Shown: positions 15,056 through 24,250, numbered from the stretch's first letter. The stretch: 64,000 nt of DNA from Candidatus Dechloromonas phosphoritropha (GCA_016722705.1 JADKGN010000004.1:2775300-2839299); one strand, 5' to 3'. The notes: a model not told the origin generated them from the sequence alone. Numbers and translations are program-made.

Positions 15056-16330
15056 TCAATCCTCGACCGTCAGCGAGGCATTGCTGTCAATCAGTCGGGA
15101 AAGACCTGATACACCGGCCGATTTCATGTAAATGCAGCGCTTTCCGCTGCGCTTGCATTGTTCCTTCACGCGCCAATAGGCGTTGTGGCTGATGCAGCCG
15201 GCCTGGCAGATGACCAGATCGGCCGCGGCGAGTGCCGAGTCGATGCGGTGCAGGCTTTCTTCAAGTCCGCCATCGTGATGCAGGAAGCGGCCGCCCCGGT
15301 TTTCGATGAGCTGCCGGTAGGCATCGACGGCGCCAGTGCGGCCCCCGACACAAAGAACGCACTTGCCGTCAAGCATTGATGGAGGCTTGCGGTCAACCTC
15401 GGAAAGCAGGCAGTTTTCGTCTGTGGCAGTCAGTTGCTTAAGGGCGACATTGGCATGCGTCAGTAGTCGCCGCAGATTCAATACTTCGTCTTCCAGCGTT
15501 TTCGAATGAACACTCAGTGCATTGGCTCTGTCCTCGGCGTCACTTGCCCGGCGGGCGAGAGTTTTCTGATCTCGAAGACTGGCCAGGGCCTGGCGCAGAC
15601 TGCCGATTTCGCTGGCGAGTCGCTCGCCCTGGGCGTCTTTTCCGGCCAGTTCGGCGCGGAGTTCGGCGACACGCTGGCCAAGTGCCTGCGTTTCCCGTGA
15701 TTTTTCATTGCGCAGGGATTCGTTCGCACGCCGTGCCGCAGCGAGTTCCTGGCGCAATTGCTCATTGTCGGCGCGCAGTGCTTGCAGAGCATGCAAATCG
15801 GCACGCATACCCGAGCCAATTTGATGCTGGATCATATGGATATCGCCGTATATTTCCTGCTCGAGTTGGGCGTCGCAGGCGGGATGTGTCCAACTGGCCC
15901 AGAGCGCAGCAGGAATTTCGCAGCCGCTGCTAGTTGCTTGCAACCAGAGCGCCCGCAGTGCGTTTCCATCCCGGGCGGCTGAAAAGCGCCGGATGGTCAA
16001 CTGAAAGCGCTTCTCCAATGCCTTGTGCAACAACTCGGCGAGCTGGCTGCGTTCGTCGCAGGCACTGACGGCTGTCGTGTGCAGCGTGTAATCGCTGGTC
16101 CCGCGCGGAAAATTCATCACTTTGGAAATCAGTGCCCGCAGGTCTTCGGTGCTGAAACAGACACCGATAATCGGGCAGTGGGCCTTGGTGCTGATTTCCC
16201 ATAGTTTGCGCCGCCGCGATCCCTGAATTTCAGATGCCAGTTGAGGGCATGACGTCATTCGAGACAATTCCGGAGGTTTCGGCGCAGTGGCCAGGGCGGT
16301 GGTAGCGAAGCGAAACGGTGGCTCGGACAC
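15056..16330 (-). CDS. DUF2325 domain protein with coiled coil
   Basis: 424 residues, start GTG at 16330, immediately after the stop of the preceding small gene (TGAGTG). The N-terminal 170 residues are unassigned. Residues 185-300 are a long coiled coil (RADNEQLRQELAAARRANES and onward). The C-terminal 100 residues are DUF2325: VLCVGGRTGAVDAYRQLIEN, RFLHHDGGLEESLHRID, CQAGCISHNAYWRVKEQCKR. DUF2325 has a Rossmann-like core of unknown function with conserved Cys and His residues. The gene is the third of an operon behind a Fur-like site, suggesting an iron-linked role. Confidence 0.85.
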   Translation of the reverse strand: MSEPPFRFATTALATAPKPPELSRMTSCPQLASEIQGSRRRKLWEISTKAHCPIIGVCFSTEDLRALISKVMNFPRGTSDYTLHTTAVSACDERSQLAELLHKALEKRFQLTIRRFSAARDGNALRALWLQATSSGCEIPAALWASWTHPACDAQLEQEIYGDIHMIQHQIGSGMRADLHALQALRADNEQLRQELAAARRANESLRNEKSRETQALGQRVAELRAELAGKDAQGERLASEIGSLRQALASLRDQKTLARRASDAEDRANALSVHSKTLEDEVLNLRRLLTHANVALKQLTATDENCLLSEVDRKPPSMLDGKCVLCVGGRTGAVDAYRQLIENRGGRFLHHDGGLEESLHRIDSALAAADLVICQAGCISHNAYWRVKEQCKRSGKRCIYMKSAGVSGLSRLIDSNASLTVED

Positions 16331-16534
16331 TCAACGCTCCTGCCGATATTCGCCCTGAATCAGGCGATTGCTGGCCCGTTCGCACAGCGCGCGGGTTTCG
16401 TTATCAAGAGCCGGCGAATCGCACAGGCGATCGAGGATGCGGGCTGCGTTGAGTGCGGAGTGTGGGCAGCCGCTTTCGTCGTGGATCAGGATCAGGCTGA
16501 GGGCGCCGGCCCAGAGTTCGGATGTCGACATCAT
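16331..16534 (-). CDS. Small hypothetical protein in Fur-box operon
   Basis: 67 residues, start ATG at 16534 (another ATG at 16531). The start shares its A with the TGA of the preceding 24-residue ORF (TGATG), which suggests coupling. N-terminus MMSTSELWAGALSLILIHDE, then SGCPHSALNAARILDRLCDS and a polar C-terminus. The single CPH could be a metal ligand. Not recognised beyond being the middle gene of an operon leading to DUF2325. Confidence 0.6.
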   Translation of the reverse strand: MMSTSELWAGALSLILIHDESGCPHSALNAARILDRLCDSPALDNETRALCERASNRLIQGEYRQER

Positions 16535-16608
16535 CAGCGCGCGACAGCGACCAGGAGGCACCAGAGCAGGGTGCCGGCGATGGAGACATTGAATACCAGT
16601 GAGCGCAT
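16534..16608 (-). CDS. 24-residue membrane peptide, first ORF of the DUF2325 operon
   Basis: The ORF starts at ATG 16608, preceded by AAAGGA with six bases spacing, and ends at the TGA that overlaps the next start. Product: MRSLVFNVSIAGTLLWCLLV followed by AVAR, a single hydrophobic helix with Arg at both ends. It is the typical form of a regulated small membrane protein. Evidence for expression is the good ribosome binding site, the Fur-like site just upstream and the coupling to the next gene. Confidence 0.5.
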   Translation of the reverse strand: MRSLVFNVSIAGTLLWCLLVAVAR

Positions 16609-16620
16609 GGTCATTCCTTT

Positions 16621-16640
16621 AGTTGAGAATGATTCGCATC
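16621..16640 (-). promoter_or_regulatory. Fur-like operator of the DUF2325 operon
   Basis: Reverse strand gatgcgaatcattctcaact. It contains GAATCATTCTCA, similar to the hemP site (ATTCTCATTCGCATT). It lies 13 bases upstream of the 24-codon ORF. The rest of the 400-base gap to 17021 contains no other gene that I can support. Confidence 0.55.
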
Positions 16641-17021
16641 TTAGAGCTGGTTTGATGTTTTGTAAATAGGAAACATTCGCATTTGAACAATTGTCGCTGA
16701 CAGTTGTTCGCATAGCCGGGAGATGAAATGTTGTCTGCTCGAGTTCCTTGTCGCTCACGCGGGCGACAAGCGATCTTCGCCGGGAGACCGGAAAGCCGAT
16801 TCCCGGGTGATCAGGCGCCCTTGAGGAGCCTCATGGTGTGGCACGGCATCGGAATCCCGGCAAGGGGAAGCGTCGGTGGTGAATGACGGTCTGGTATTGA
16901 GGATGCGCGGCGCTGATTCGGTTGAGCAGTCAACCGACAGCAGCAGCGCAGTCTGGTCATGAAGGTGGACCTGTCCTGATCACCACGGACTTCTGAAACA
17001 GTTCGGCTGATCCGCCCCGGC

Positions 17022-17639
17022 TTACGAGAACTTTTTCCGGTGCGCCTGCACGGCCTGTGTGCGAGCCAGCAGCAGCCTCTGCCTGACCGTATCCGGGAGG
17101 TCGCCGTCGCCGGCGCTCCGTTGATCAGCCGCCCTGGCCATCACGAGCGCCTCGACCGCCTTCATGCGGGCAATGTACAACCGGAGTTTCACGGTCTCCG
17201 GGATGGGCAGAATGGCGTCCTCGTCGTCTTGGTCGGACACCTTGGCCACCCTCGGGCGGCTGAAGGAGCGGTGGAGATCGAGGTCCTCGGCACCGTAGTC
17301 GACGTCGCTGTCGTCCACCAGGGTGTACGGCACGGGCGTGCCGACTATTGGTCTTGTCGCCAGCAACGCGACTTGGCGACGTTCCGTACGGGAGAGCATC
17401 GATTTCTCGATCCTCCTGGCTGTGGCTCCCTTCGACTGTTTGGCCGGTCGCATATAGGCGACGCGCTCCACGCCGACTCGCAATTCGGTCACGCGGACAG
17501 GCATCGGGACCGGGGTCACCGTAACCGCCTGATCCGCGACCGCGACGTCCGCCGCCAGAGCCTCGGCGGCCGCCGGCTCGGCAGCATTGACAACCAAAGA
17601 AGTTAGCGCGGTCAGAGCCGCGACCATCAACCAACGCAC
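17022..17639 (-). CDS. Secreted hypothetical protein
   Basis: 205 residues from a GTG at 17639 with GGAG eight bases before it. The frame is open further upstream, but that part is antisense to rnfE and has no start signal. Residues 1-22 form a signal peptide (MVAALTALTSLVVNAAEPA). The mature protein is Ala/Val-rich, then basic and polar (KSKGATARRIEKSMLSRTER; DDSDVDYGAEDLDLHRSFSR), with a helical Lys/Arg-rich C-terminus (LARTQAVQAHRKKFS). No family recognised. It is separate from the upstream rnf operon. Confidence 0.55.
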   Translation of the reverse strand: MRWLMVAALTALTSLVVNAAEPAAAEALAADVAVADQAVTVTPVPMPVRVTELRVGVERVAYMRPAKQSKGATARRIEKSMLSRTERRQVALLATRPIVGTPVPYTLVDDSDVDYGAEDLDLHRSFSRPRVAKVSDQDDEDAILPIPETVKLRLYIARMKAVEALVMARAADQRSAGDGDLPDTVRQRLLLARTQAVQAHRKKFS

Positions 17640-17737
17640 TGCGAATTCTCCAATATGATCGAATCTGGAGTGAACTAACGCATGGATCTCGTTTTGGTTG
17701 TCAGACAACTCAAAAATTTTGTGATTTGTGTGCGGAG

Positions 17738-18427
17738 CTAATGCACGCCGGCTACTGCCGCTGTTTGCCGCGGCTTGCGCTGGACGCGCCGGGCGGCGCG
17801 GGCGTCCATCCAGTTCTTCCAGGCAATCATGCAGCCGAGCAGGATGAAGGCGCCCGGGGGCAGCATCGCCAGCAGGAAGCCAGGATAGCTCTCGGGCAGC
17901 AACTGGATCGGCTGCAGGTCGGGGAAGACCATGTCGACGCCGCTGAACAGCGTGCCGCCGCCCAGTAGTTCGCGCATGGCGCCGAGCAGGGCCAAAGTCC
18001 ACAACATGCCGACACCCATGAAGACACCGTCGAGCGTCGATTGCAGCGGTGGGTTCTTGGCGGCGAAGGCCTCGACGCGCGCCAGCACGATGCAGTTGGT
18101 GACGATCAGCGGGATGAAGATGCCGAGCACCAGATAAAGTTCGTGCAAATTGGCGTTGAACATCAGGTCGACGACGGTGACCAGCGCGGCGATGATCAGA
18201 ATGAAGACCGGGATGCGGATCTCGTGCGGGATGAAGTTGCGCAGCGAGGCGACGGCCACGTTGGCGACGGCCATGACGATGATCGTCGCCAGCGACAGCA
18301 TGATACCGTTGACCGCGTTGGTGGTCACCGCCAGCAGTGGACAGAGGCCGAGAATCTGGACAATCGACGAGTTCTGCTTCCAGATGCCGTTGCCGGCGAT
18401 ATTCCTCAGTTCTTCACGAGTGATCAT
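17738..18427 (-). CDS. rnfE: Rnf electron transport complex subunit E
   Basis: 229 residues with six membrane helices. It has the RnfE/RnfA twin-cysteine helices: VQILGLCPLLAVTTNAVNGI and FIPLIVTNCIVLARVEAFA. RnfA and RnfE are homologous inverted subunits forming the membrane core of the Rnf complex, which couples ferredoxin-NAD+ electron transfer to ion movement. It overlaps the rnfG stop by four bases. The C-terminal tail is Arg/Lys-rich. It is the last gene of the rnf operon. Confidence 0.95.
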   Translation of the reverse strand: MITREELRNIAGNGIWKQNSSIVQILGLCPLLAVTTNAVNGIMLSLATIIVMAVANVAVASLRNFIPHEIRIPVFILIIAALVTVVDLMFNANLHELYLVLGIFIPLIVTNCIVLARVEAFAAKNPPLQSTLDGVFMGVGMLWTLALLGAMRELLGGGTLFSGVDMVFPDLQPIQLLPESYPGFLLAMLPPGAFILLGCMIAWKNWMDARAARRVQRKPRQTAAVAGVH

Positions 18428-19092
18428 GGCTTGCCTCCAGTTTCGGCGAGCAGCCTGTCGCGTTGCAGGTCGGCCCATTTGACAGCTTTGTGCACCGCCT
18501 TGACGACGGCGCGCGGGGTGACCGTGGCGCCGGCGTAGTAATCGAAACGGCCGTGGTCCTTCTTGACCCGCCAGCCGGGGTCGCTGACGGTGGCCAGCGA
18601 CAGTCCGGCGAACTGGCCTATCCACGGCGCGACCTTGTTCTTGTCCTTCTTCGGGTCGACATAATCGCCGAGGCCCGGCGTCTCCTTGTGCTGGGTGACG
18701 CGCACGCCGGCGACCGTGCCGTCGGCGCGCAGGGCGATCAGCAGCCTGATCTTGCCGGCGTAGCCATCGGGGGCGACCGCCTCGAACACCAGCGCCACCG
18801 GCTGGCCGTCCATTCGTGCCCGATACAGCGTCGTCGGCTCGTCGAGGCCGAGCTCGGGCGTCGGTGGCAGGGTCAGCGTGTCGCTGAGCAGGGCGTTGTC
18901 ATATTCCGAGCGCGGCAGCACTTCGTCGACCAGCTTCATCTTTTCCTCGGCGGCCGAGGCTTCGATCGCCGGCTTTGTCCACAGGTAGGCGGCCGACAGC
19001 AGGCCGGTGAACAGGATGACGAAAACGAAAAGAATGGCGGCCGTGCGCAGCGCCATGCCTGGGGCGGAGATATCCTTCTTGCCGGCGGTCAT
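18424..19092 (-). CDS. rnfG: Rnf electron transport complex subunit G
   Basis: 222 residues, start ATG at 19092 overlapping the rnfD stop. One N-terminal helix (LRTAAILFVFVILFTGLLSA) is followed by a periplasmic FMN-binding domain. The FMN attachment motif is YYAGATVTPRAVV (family SGAT[LV]TS), the last Thr being the expected phosphoester site. HKETPGLGDYVD is also conserved. The frame continues far upstream antisense to rnfD, but the family start is at 19092. Confidence 0.95.
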   Translation of the reverse strand: MTAGKKDISAPGMALRTAAILFVFVILFTGLLSAAYLWTKPAIEASAAEEKMKLVDEVLPRSEYDNALLSDTLTLPPTPELGLDEPTTLYRARMDGQPVALVFEAVAPDGYAGKIRLLIALRADGTVAGVRVTQHKETPGLGDYVDPKKDKNKVAPWIGQFAGLSLATVSDPGWRVKKDHGRFDYYAGATVTPRAVVKAVHKAVKWADLQRDRLLAETGGKP

Positions 19093-20105
19093 GACTTGTC
19101 CTTGAGGCCGAAGATCGGCGGCTGGCAGAGCAGGTCGATCAGTGGCGCGCCAAGGTTCATCAACAGCACGGCGAAGGCGACGCCATCCGGGTAACCGCCG
19201 AAAACGCGGATGATGTAGGTGAGCAGCCCGGCGCCGGCGCCAAAGATCAGCTTGCCGCGCGGCGTTGCGCACCCGGAAACGGGATCGGTGGCGATGAAGA
19301 AGGCACCGAGCATGGCGCCGCCCGAGAACATGTGGAACAGCGGGCTGGCAAACTGCGCCGGGTTGGCCAGCCAGAGCGCGCCGGAGACTGCCGTCAGACC
19401 GCCGACGAAGGCGAGGGGGATGTGCCAGGTGATGATCCGGCGCTGCCACAGCCAGAGACCGCCGAGCAGGTAGCCGCCGGCCACCCATTCCCAGCCGCGC
19501 CCGGCGAAGTTGCCGAAAATGTCTTGGTTGGCCAGCAGTTGGCCGACGTTGACATGGGCATCGTCGAGCTTGAGTGCGGTCTTCAGCGCATCGAGCGGCG
19601 TCGCGCCGGTCAGCGCGTCTACGCGTGGCGCCAGGCCGAGGATGACGTCGACCTGCTCCCTGAAGCTCAGTTGCAGCCCGGCGCTCGGCCACTGCGACAT
19701 CAGTGCCGGGAAGGAAACGATGCAGACGGCGAAGGCGATCATCGCCGGGTTGAAAGGGTTCTGGCCAAGGCCGCCGTAGAGGTGCTTGGCGACGACGATG
19801 GCGAATACCGTGCCGAGCGCCACCAGCCACCACGGCGCGAGCGGCGGAAAAGCCAGGGCGATCAGCCAGGCGGTGACGATCGCCGAACCATCGGAAAGGA
19901 ACATCTCCAGTGGCTTGCCGCGCGCTCTCAGCATAAGTGCTTCGGCGAGCAGCGCCGCCAGCGACGCAATGACCAGTTGCGCCAGGATCGCCGGGCCGAT
20001 CAGCCACACATAGGCGGCGATACCGGGCAGCAACGCGATGCAGACCTGGGTCATCACCCGGCTGACGCTGATATCCTTGAGCAGGAATGGGGCGGGGGCG
20101 AACAT
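19089..20105 (-). CDS. rnfD: Rnf electron transport complex subunit D
   Basis: 338 residues, polytopic. The likely covalent FMN site is DALTGATPLDALK (about residue 185). The conserved TDPVSGCATPRGKLIFGAGA and the Gly/Pro-rich VFGGYPDGVAFAVLLMN near the C-terminus are typical of RnfD/NqrB. The start ATG shares its A with the rnfC stop (TAATG). Confidence 0.95.
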   Translation of the reverse strand: MFAPAPFLLKDISVSRVMTQVCIALLPGIAAYVWLIGPAILAQLVIASLAALLAEALMLRARGKPLEMFLSDGSAIVTAWLIALAFPPLAPWWLVALGTVFAIVVAKHLYGGLGQNPFNPAMIAFAVCIVSFPALMSQWPSAGLQLSFREQVDVILGLAPRVDALTGATPLDALKTALKLDDAHVNVGQLLANQDIFGNFAGRGWEWVAGGYLLGGLWLWQRRIITWHIPLAFVGGLTAVSGALWLANPAQFASPLFHMFSGGAMLGAFFIATDPVSGCATPRGKLIFGAGAGLLTYIIRVFGGYPDGVAFAVLLMNLGAPLIDLLCQPPIFGLKDKS

Positions 20106-21853
20106 TACACGGGTTTCCCGCTGGCGGGCGTGGCAGCCGGCTCGGCGTCAATCAGGTGAGCGGCGGCGCGGCGGGCCTCGATCTCTGCCGCGACCTTTCC
20201 CTGTTCGGGGCTGAGATTGTCGGTGTTCTTTGGCCGGGCGGCTTCGCGTTGTGCCCTGGCACGCTCCATCGCGGCCTGGATGATAGCCATTTTTGCCTCT
20301 TTTTCGGCGTCGACCGGGGCAGGCGCGGCTTGCGGCGCGGGTTCGCCAGTTCCGCCCGACGCGGCTGGCGCGGTGTCGGCTACGACCGCCGCCGCGGCAG
20401 CATCGGCGGCCTTCCTGGCGGCCTGCGCGGCGGCCGCCTTGGCCAGCTTCTCGGCCTTTTCCGCTTTTTCGCGCTCGTCGCGCAATTGCTTGAATTCGAA
20501 GCGCGCCTTGGCACCCTCGGAGGCATTCTTTTCACGTTCGCGCGCCCAGATCTCGCTCTTGGCAAAGCGGAAATACTGGACCAGCGGGATGCGCGACGGG
20601 CAGACGTAGGAGCAGCAGCCGCATTCGATGCAGTCGAAGATGTGGTACTCCTGCGTCTTGCCGAAATTTTTCGCGCGGGAAAACCAGTACATCTCGAACG
20701 GCTGCAGTTCGTGCGGACAGGCCTCGGCACAGGCGCCGCAGCGGATGCACGGCATTTCCGGCGCCTTGGGTGGGAACAGGCGCTCGGTGTGGGCGATCAG
20801 GCAATTGGTCGCCTTGACCACCGGGGCATGCTTGTCGGGGACAAGAAAGCCCATCATCGGCCCGCCCATGATGATGCCGTCGGTGTCCGGATACGGCTGG
20901 GCCAGATCGAGCAATTCGTTCATCGGCGTACCGAACAGGACTTCATAGTTGCGTGGTGCGTGGACGTTGCCGCTGACCGTGACGATGCGCGAGACCACAG
21001 GTTCGCCATGAGCGATGGCGCGCCAGGCGGTGTAGGCGGTGGCGACGTTGAAGCACTGGACCCCGAGATCAGTCGAGCGTTTGGAGGCCGGCACTTCCTT
21101 GCCAGTCAGCGAGCGGATCAACTGCTTGGCGCCGCCGGCCGGGTAGCACGTCGGCACCTGGACGACGAGGAACGGCTCGTTTAGCGCGTCGACCGCGGCG
21201 CGCATCGCGGCGGCGGCTTCCGGCTTGTTGTCCTCGATACCGATCAGGACTTTTTTCGGCTGCAGCAGGTCGCGGAAGATGCCGCTGCCGCGCACGATTT
21301 CCTCGGCGCGTTCGCGCATCAGCAGGTCGTCGCAGGTGATGAAGGGCTCGCACTCGGCGCCGTTGATGACCAACTCCTCCATCGGCACCGTTTTTGCCGG
21401 CGTCAGCTTGCCGTGAGTCGGGAAGACCGCGCCGCCGAGGCCAACGACACCGGCCTGGCGCAAGTGCTCGCGCACCGCTTCCGGGGTCATGGCGGCGTAG
21501 TCGAGCGGGCCGTGTTCGATCCATTCTTCTTTGCCGTCGGGTTCGATAACGACGCACAAAGCATCGAGGCCGGAGGGGTGCGGCTGGACGTGCATTGCCA
21601 CTTCGGTCACGGTGCCCGAGGTCGGCGCATGAACGGCGGCCGAGATCCAGCCGTCGGCTTCACCGATCAACTGGCCTTTGAGCACCTTGTCGCCAGCCCC
21701 GACGACCGGGCGCGGCATGCCGCCGATGCTCTGGTGCAGCGGCACGACGAGGCGCGACGGCAATGGCGCCAGGGCTATTGGCAGGCCGGTCGATTGTGTC
21801 TTGTTGGTTGGCGGCTTGACGCCGCCCTTGAACTTGAACAGGTTCATCAACAT
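20105..21853 (-). CDS. rnfC: Rnf electron transport complex subunit C
   Basis: 582 residues, start ATG at 21853 overlapping the rnfB stop (TGATG). It has an NADH/FMN-binding region (GVVGLGGAVFPTHGKLTPAK, then NGAECEPFITCDD) and two 4Fe-4S motifs (CIRCGACAEACPHELQP and CIECGCCSYVCPSRIPL). The C-terminal 150 residues are a variable Lys/Ala-rich helical tail (KAEKLAKAAAAQAARKAADA). A GTCGAC-type repeat lies in this tail (20280-20315), encoding PVDAEKEAKMA. Confidence 0.95.
   Translation of the reverse strand: MLMNLFKFKGGVKPPTNKTQSTGLPIALAPLPSRLVVPLHQSIGGMPRPVVGAGDKVLKGQLIGEADGWISAAVHAPTSGTVTEVAMHVQPHPSGLDALCVVIEPDGKEEWIEHGPLDYAAMTPEAVREHLRQAGVVGLGGAVFPTHGKLTPAKTVPMEELVINGAECEPFITCDDLLMRERAEEIVRGSGIFRDLLQPKKVLIGIEDNKPEAAAAMRAAVDALNEPFLVVQVPTCYPAGGAKQLIRSLTGKEVPASKRSTDLGVQCFNVATAYTAWRAIAHGEPVVSRIVTVSGNVHAPRNYEVLFGTPMNELLDLAQPYPDTDGIIMGGPMMGFLVPDKHAPVVKATNCLIAHTERLFPPKAPEMPCIRCGACAEACPHELQPFEMYWFSRAKNFGKTQEYHIFDCIECGCCSYVCPSRIPLVQYFRFAKSEIWAREREKNASEGAKARFEFKQLRDEREKAEKAEKLAKAAAAQAARKAADAAAAAVVADTAPAASGGTGEPAPQAAPAPVDAEKEAKMAIIQAAMERARAQREAARPKNTDNLSPEQGKVAAEIEARRAAAHLIDAEPAATPASGKPV
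20280..20315 (-). repeat. GTCGAC-family repeat inside the rnfC tail
   Basis: Reverse strand ccggtcgacgccgaaaaaga then ggcaaaaatgg. It fits the family layout (GTCGAC core, A-run, GGC, AAAA) with more changes than the intergenic copies, and it falls in the unconserved tail of RnfC. A moderate match; it could be chance in a Lys/Ala codon stretch. Confidence 0.4.
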
Positions 21854-22431
21854 CAGGCGGCCTCTTGCAGCGGCGGGCGCTTGCCCGATGCAGGCTTGAT
21901 TTCGATGACCGGGTATTTCCATTTCCAGTTGTCGATGTTCTCGCCGATCGGCTCCATGCGGATGCACTCGACCGGACACGGCGGCAGGCACAGTTCGCAA
22001 CCGGTGCACAGCGGGCCGATGATGGTGTGCATCTGCTTGGCGGCGCCGACGATGGCATCGACCGGGCAGGCCTGGATGCACAGCGTGCAGCCGATGCAGG
22101 TGTTCTCGTCGATGATTGCGACCTGCTTGGGCTTTTCCTCGGCTTCCAGGTCCTTGACCTCGCGGCCGAGCAGGTCGGCCAGCTTCTGCACGCCTTCCAT
22201 GCCGCCCGGCGGGCACAGGTTGATGTCGGCCTCGCCCTTGGCGATCGCTTCGGCGTAGGGCTTGCAGCCGGGGAAACCGCACTGGCCGCATTGCGTCTGC
22301 GGCAATATGCCCTCGATCTTCTCGACCAGCGGGTTGCCCTCGACCTTGAACTTGATCGACGCGAAGCCGAGCGCGGCGCCGAGCACGACGGCGCCGAGGG
22401 CCATGATGGCGATGGCGAGCGCGATTTCCAT
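21853..22431 (-). CDS. rnfB: Rnf electron transport complex subunit B
   Basis: 192 residues. An N-terminal hydrophobic helix (ALAIAIMALGAVVLGAALGF) is followed by the 4Fe-4S domain CGQCGFPGCKPYAEAIAKGE with the downstream CPPGG, then two ferredoxin clusters (CIGCTLCIQACPVDAIVG and CTGCELCLPPCPVECIRM). RnfB is the ferredoxin-interacting entry subunit. The start overlaps the rnfA stop (TAATG). Confidence 0.96.
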   Translation of the reverse strand: MEIALAIAIMALGAVVLGAALGFASIKFKVEGNPLVEKIEGILPQTQCGQCGFPGCKPYAEAIAKGEADINLCPPGGMEGVQKLADLLGREVKDLEAEEKPKQVAIIDENTCIGCTLCIQACPVDAIVGAAKQMHTIIGPLCTGCELCLPPCPVECIRMEPIGENIDNWKWKYPVIEIKPASGKRPPLQEAA

Positions 22432-23015
22432 TACTGGTACCGGTCCAGACCGGCGAAGCCCATGAAGGCCAGCGCCATCAGGCCGGCGGTGACCATGGCG
22501 ATGGCGACGCCGCGGAAATGCACCGGCACGTCGGCGCCTTCGATGCGTTCGCGGATGCCGGAAAAGAGGATCAGCACCAGCGAGAAGCCGACCGCGCTAC
22601 CGGCGCCGAAGAGCAGCGATTCAACGAAATTATGGCCGTTGGCGATGTTGAGCAGCGGCACGCCAAGCACCGCGCAATTGGTCGTGATCAGCGGCAGGTA
22701 GATGCCCAGCGTCTGCTGCAGCATCGGCGACGTTTTGGCGATGACCATTTCGGTGAGCTGGACGATGGCGGCGATGGTGACGATGAAGGACAGGGTGCGC
22801 AGATACTCGAGCCCGAAGGGCAGGAGCAGGTAATGGTCGATGATGTAGCTGGCCCCGGTCGCCATGGTCAGCACGAAAGTCGTGGCGGCGCCCATGCCGT
22901 AAGCAGTCTCCAGTTTCTTGGAAACGCCCATGAAGGGGCAAAGACCGAGAATTTTCACCAGCACGACGTTGTTGACCAGCACCGCGCCGACGAGGATGAA
23001 AAGGTAGTGGCTCAT
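22431..23015 (-). CDS. rnfA: Rnf electron transport complex subunit A
   Basis: 194 residues with six helices; ILGLCPFMGVSKKLETAYGM and LPLITTNCAVLGVPLLN contain the conserved Cys pair that binds the intramembrane iron-sulfur centre. Start ATG at 23015; the 20 codons upstream in frame are not conserved. No clear Shine-Dalgarno is seen (a C-run precedes the start). First gene of rnfABCDGE, whose genes all overlap or abut. Confidence 0.95.
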   Translation of the reverse strand: MSHYLFILVGAVLVNNVVLVKILGLCPFMGVSKKLETAYGMGAATTFVLTMATGASYIIDHYLLLPFGLEYLRTLSFIVTIAAIVQLTEMVIAKTSPMLQQTLGIYLPLITTNCAVLGVPLLNIANGHNFVESLLFGAGSAVGFSLVLILFSGIRERIEGADVPVHFRGVAIAMVTAGLMALAFMGFAGLDRYQ

Positions 23016-23088
23016 GAGTTGGGGGGGAGTTGAGGCTCGTATTATCCGATTTTGCCGCAGTGCGAACAACCGCAATGAAAATAAGGGT

Positions 23089-24132
23089 TTAGCCCCGTTT
23101 CTTCAGCACATTGGCGAGCGTTTCAGCCACTTCGCCGACCAGATCCGGGCCGCGATAGATGAAACCGCTGTAGAACTGCACCAGGCTCGCTCCGGCGCGG
23201 ACCTTTTTGGCCGCATCGGCGCCGCTCATGATGCCGCCGACGCCGATGATCGGCAGTTCGCCGCCGAGCGCGGTCGCCAGCTTTTTCAGGACATCGGTGG
23301 ATTTGCGGAAAACCGGCGCCCCGGACAGCCCACCGGTTTCGTTGGCGTTGGGCAGCCCCGCGACGCCCGCGCGCGACACCGTGGTGTTGGTGGCGATGAC
23401 GCCATCCATGCGGTGGCGGCGCAGGGCGACGGCAATCGCCGTGATCTGCGCGTCGTCGAGGTCAGGCGCGATTTTGAGCGCCATCGGCACGTAATGCCCG
23501 TGCTTGTCGGCAAGCTGCTTCTGACGCGCCTTGAGTTGCGAGAGCAAGTCTTCGAGCGCGTCGTCGTTTTGCAGTTCGCGCAGGTTCTTGGTGTTGGGCG
23601 ACGAAATATTGACCGCGATGTAGCTGGCGTCGTTGTAGACCTTGTTCAGGCAGATCAGGTAATCGTCGACGGCATGCTCGATCGGCGTCGTCGCGTTCTT
23701 GCCGATATTGATGCCGAGGATGCCACCTTTTTTCGGAAATTCAGCCGCCCGGATATTTTCCAGAAGTTTGTCGACGCCGGCGTTGTTGAAACCCATGCGG
23801 TTGATGATGCCCTGCGCTTCCAGGATGCGGAACAGGCGCGGCTTCGGGTTGCCGTCCTGCGGGCGCGGCGTGATGGTGCCGATTTCCAGAAAGCCGAAAC
23901 CGAGGCCGGCCAGGCCGTCGATATGGTCGCCATTCTTGTCCAGTCCGGCGGCGAGTCCGACCGGATTCGGGAATTTCAGGCCCATGACCTCGACCGGGCA
24001 GGGCGTTACCGGCTTGGCGAGACAGCCGGCGAGGCCGGTGGCACCGAGAAAGGCGATACCGTGCATGCCGATGCCGTGGGCGGTCTCGGCGTCGAGGGCG
24101 AAGAAGAACTTGCGGATGAGTGGATAGAGCAT
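23089..24132 (-). CDS. pyrD: Dihydroorotate dehydrogenase (quinone)
   Basis: 347 residues, class 2 enzyme of pyrimidine synthesis that oxidises dihydroorotate with quinone at the inner membrane. The N-terminal amphipathic helix LYPLIRKFFFALDAETAHGI is class-2 specific. The FMN-binding barrel carries FPNPVGLAAGLDKNGDHIDG, GTITPRPQDGNPKPRLFRI, RMGFNNAG, VNISSPNTKNLRELQ (catalytic Ser region), NTTVSR and IGVGGIMSGADA. Length and order are normal. Transcribed away from the tolC-like gene. Confidence 0.97.
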   Translation of the reverse strand: MLYPLIRKFFFALDAETAHGIGMHGIAFLGATGLAGCLAKPVTPCPVEVMGLKFPNPVGLAAGLDKNGDHIDGLAGLGFGFLEIGTITPRPQDGNPKPRLFRILEAQGIINRMGFNNAGVDKLLENIRAAEFPKKGGILGINIGKNATTPIEHAVDDYLICLNKVYNDASYIAVNISSPNTKNLRELQNDDALEDLLSQLKARQKQLADKHGHYVPMALKIAPDLDDAQITAIAVALRRHRMDGVIATNTTVSRAGVAGLPNANETGGLSGAPVFRKSTDVLKKLATALGGELPIIGVGGIMSGADAAKKVRAGASLVQFYSGFIYRGPDLVGEVAETLANVLKKRG

Positions 24133-24250
24133 GGTGCGGCGATTTTACCGCAATGCAGCAATTTTTCAGTGGCCGCTATCTCCTGGCATCGACCGGTGGC
24201 AACAATCTGTAACAGCTTGAATGGATCAAGGAGCGCTAAACTATGTGCCC

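Noticed and set aside
17640..18002. N-terminal extension of the secreted protein at 17022-17639
   Set aside because: This part is antisense to rnfE, lacks a start signal and precedes an evident signal peptide with its own ribosome binding site.
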